NCBI GenBank assembly: GCA_013813825.1
Contig: JACCRA010000576.1
Coordinates: forward strand, 1 to 5,965
Source: Pyrinomonadaceae bacterium
GTDB lineage: Bacteria; Acidobacteriota; Blastocatellia; Pyrinomonadales; Pyrinomonadaceae
Direction of reading: 5' to 3'
Length of the DNA: 5,965 bases
The position numbers and the translations under genes were made by a program. Position 1 is the first letter of the stretch. Every line of letters starts with the position of its first letter. This document shows positions 5,694-5,965 of the stretch, piece by piece. The notes under the pieces are model-generated. The model saw only the letters and a program-made list of their open reading frames with translations, searched no databases and was not told the origin of the DNA.

Positions 5694-5714
5694 AGAGCGG
5701 GTGTCTGGTCTAAG

Positions 5715-5792
5715 TTTTGAGATTTGAAGTTGGCGGTCGAAATGGACCGCTTCAAATCTCAAATCTCAAATTTGAAATTTCAAACCTCAACC
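5715..5792. repeat. Inverted ATTTGAG heptamer arrays and hairpin between actB and actC
   Basis: The minus strand carries six heptamers from 5792 to 5751: GGTTGAG, GTTTGAA, ATTTCAA, ATTTGAG, ATTTGAG, ATTTGAA. The plus strand at 5715-5728 carries TTTTGAG and ATTTGAA. The two sets form a hairpin: 13 bp (5716-5728 with 5751-5763), a 4-base bulge, then GCGGTC/GACCGC (5733-5738 with 5745-5750) and a 6-base loop. The array begins 1 base past the actB stop. It is the most AT-rich part of the window. The units are more diverged than those at 4213-4299. Confidence 0.85.
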
Positions 5793-5793
5793 T

Positions 5794-5965
5794 CTAAACC
5801 GCCCCAATTTCCGGATTCGGGTTTCGCACCGACGCGAGATAGACGGTGCGTGGTCGGGTGTTCAGGTCGGCCAAGAGATCGTAGCGGCGCGCTTCCCCGT
5901 GCAGTTTGTGAACGCGGCTGTTCGCGTCGTTCAGATTGCCGAAGACGATGGCCGAGGTCGGGCAC
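5794..5965 (-). CDS. actB: ACIII subunit ActB, iron-sulfur subunit (C-terminal 56 residues only)
   Basis: Only the end of the gene is present; its 5' part lies beyond the right edge. I translated the frame by hand. It opens with [18 protein letters not shown], continues [20 protein letters not shown] and [18 protein letters not shown], and stops at TAG (5794-5796). The CPTSAIVFG stretch is the last cluster-binding segment of the four-cluster ferredoxin-like domain seen in ActB and in related molybdopterin-oxidoreductase Fe-S subunits. The [11 protein letters not shown] and RPRTVYLA segments also fit ActB. In ACIII this periplasm-facing subunit carries electrons from the quinol site in ActC to the haem subunits. 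The longer open frame ending at 5780 is a frame shadow, because only this frame has the ferredoxin motif. Confidence 0.92.
   Translation of the reverse strand, partial: CPTSAIVFGNLNDANSRVHKLHGEARRYDLLADLNTRPRTVYLASVRNPNPEIGAV

Noticed and set aside
4782..5720. A 312-codon plus-strand open frame opposite actC
   Set aside because: It is antisense to a strongly supported membrane protein; its composition (Arg/Glu/His-rich) is typical of the reverse complement of GC-rich hydrophobic codons.
5685..5762. N-terminal extension of ActC from an ATG at 5762
   Set aside because: The extra 26 residues are encoded largely by repeat and hairpin DNA, and the ATG at 5684 has a clear GAGGA site followed at once by family-like sequence.
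5780..5965. A 61-codon minus-strand frame ending at 5780 as the protein at the right edge
   Set aside because: Its translation is Arg/Pro-rich with no family motif, while the neighbouring frame ending at 5794 gives the ferredoxin segment CPTSAIVFG expected of ActB.

Overview
The window is a single-direction gene cluster, read entirely on the minus strand (from high to low coordinates). It encodes most of an alternative complex III (ACIII, the Act quinol:electron-acceptor oxidoreductase) followed by a SCO-type copper chaperone. In transcription order it holds the last 56 codons of actB (iron-sulfur subunit), then actC (NrfD-like quinol-binding membrane subunit), actD (DUF3341 membrane subunit), actE (monohaem cytochrome c lipoprotein), actF (second NrfD-like membrane subunit), a small membrane-anchored protein of unknown function, and a SCO1/SenC protein. 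The SCO gene starts at a GTG and runs off the left edge. actA and most of actB lie beyond the right edge. Cytochrome c oxidase genes are expected, but not seen, beyond the left edge.

Together the Act subunits would oxidise menaquinol or ubiquinol in the membrane and pass electrons through the Fe-S and haem subunits to a periplasmic carrier or directly to a haem-copper oxidase. SCO delivers copper to the CuA site of such an oxidase, so its position at the end of the cluster fits an ACIII-oxidase supermodule. Genes are tightly packed: actE and actF share one base (TAATG), the small protein and SCO overlap by 4 bases (GTGA), and actD and actE overlap by 14 bases if the well-supported actE start is used.

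The gene content, moderately high GC and the small LPPEPRLQ/YGW protein next to SCO suggest an aerobic member of Acidobacteriota or a related phylum. This is an inference from family knowledge; no rRNA or other taxonomic marker is present.

The most unusual feature is a set of 7-bp tandem repeat arrays at the gene borders. Six arrays (599-640, 666-707, 3546-3573, 3617-3658, 4213-4299 and 5715-5792) differ in unit sequence, but nearly all can be written as four variable bases followed by CAG (or GAG/GAA). Two arrays form long inverted repeats between genes. Others lie inside coding sequence and build the signal peptides of ActE and SCO. A separate 124-bp element of nested palindromes (1338-1461) sits between actF and the small gene. 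Every gap between genes is under 200 bases. No tRNA, rRNA, CRISPR array or insertion sequence gene was seen.
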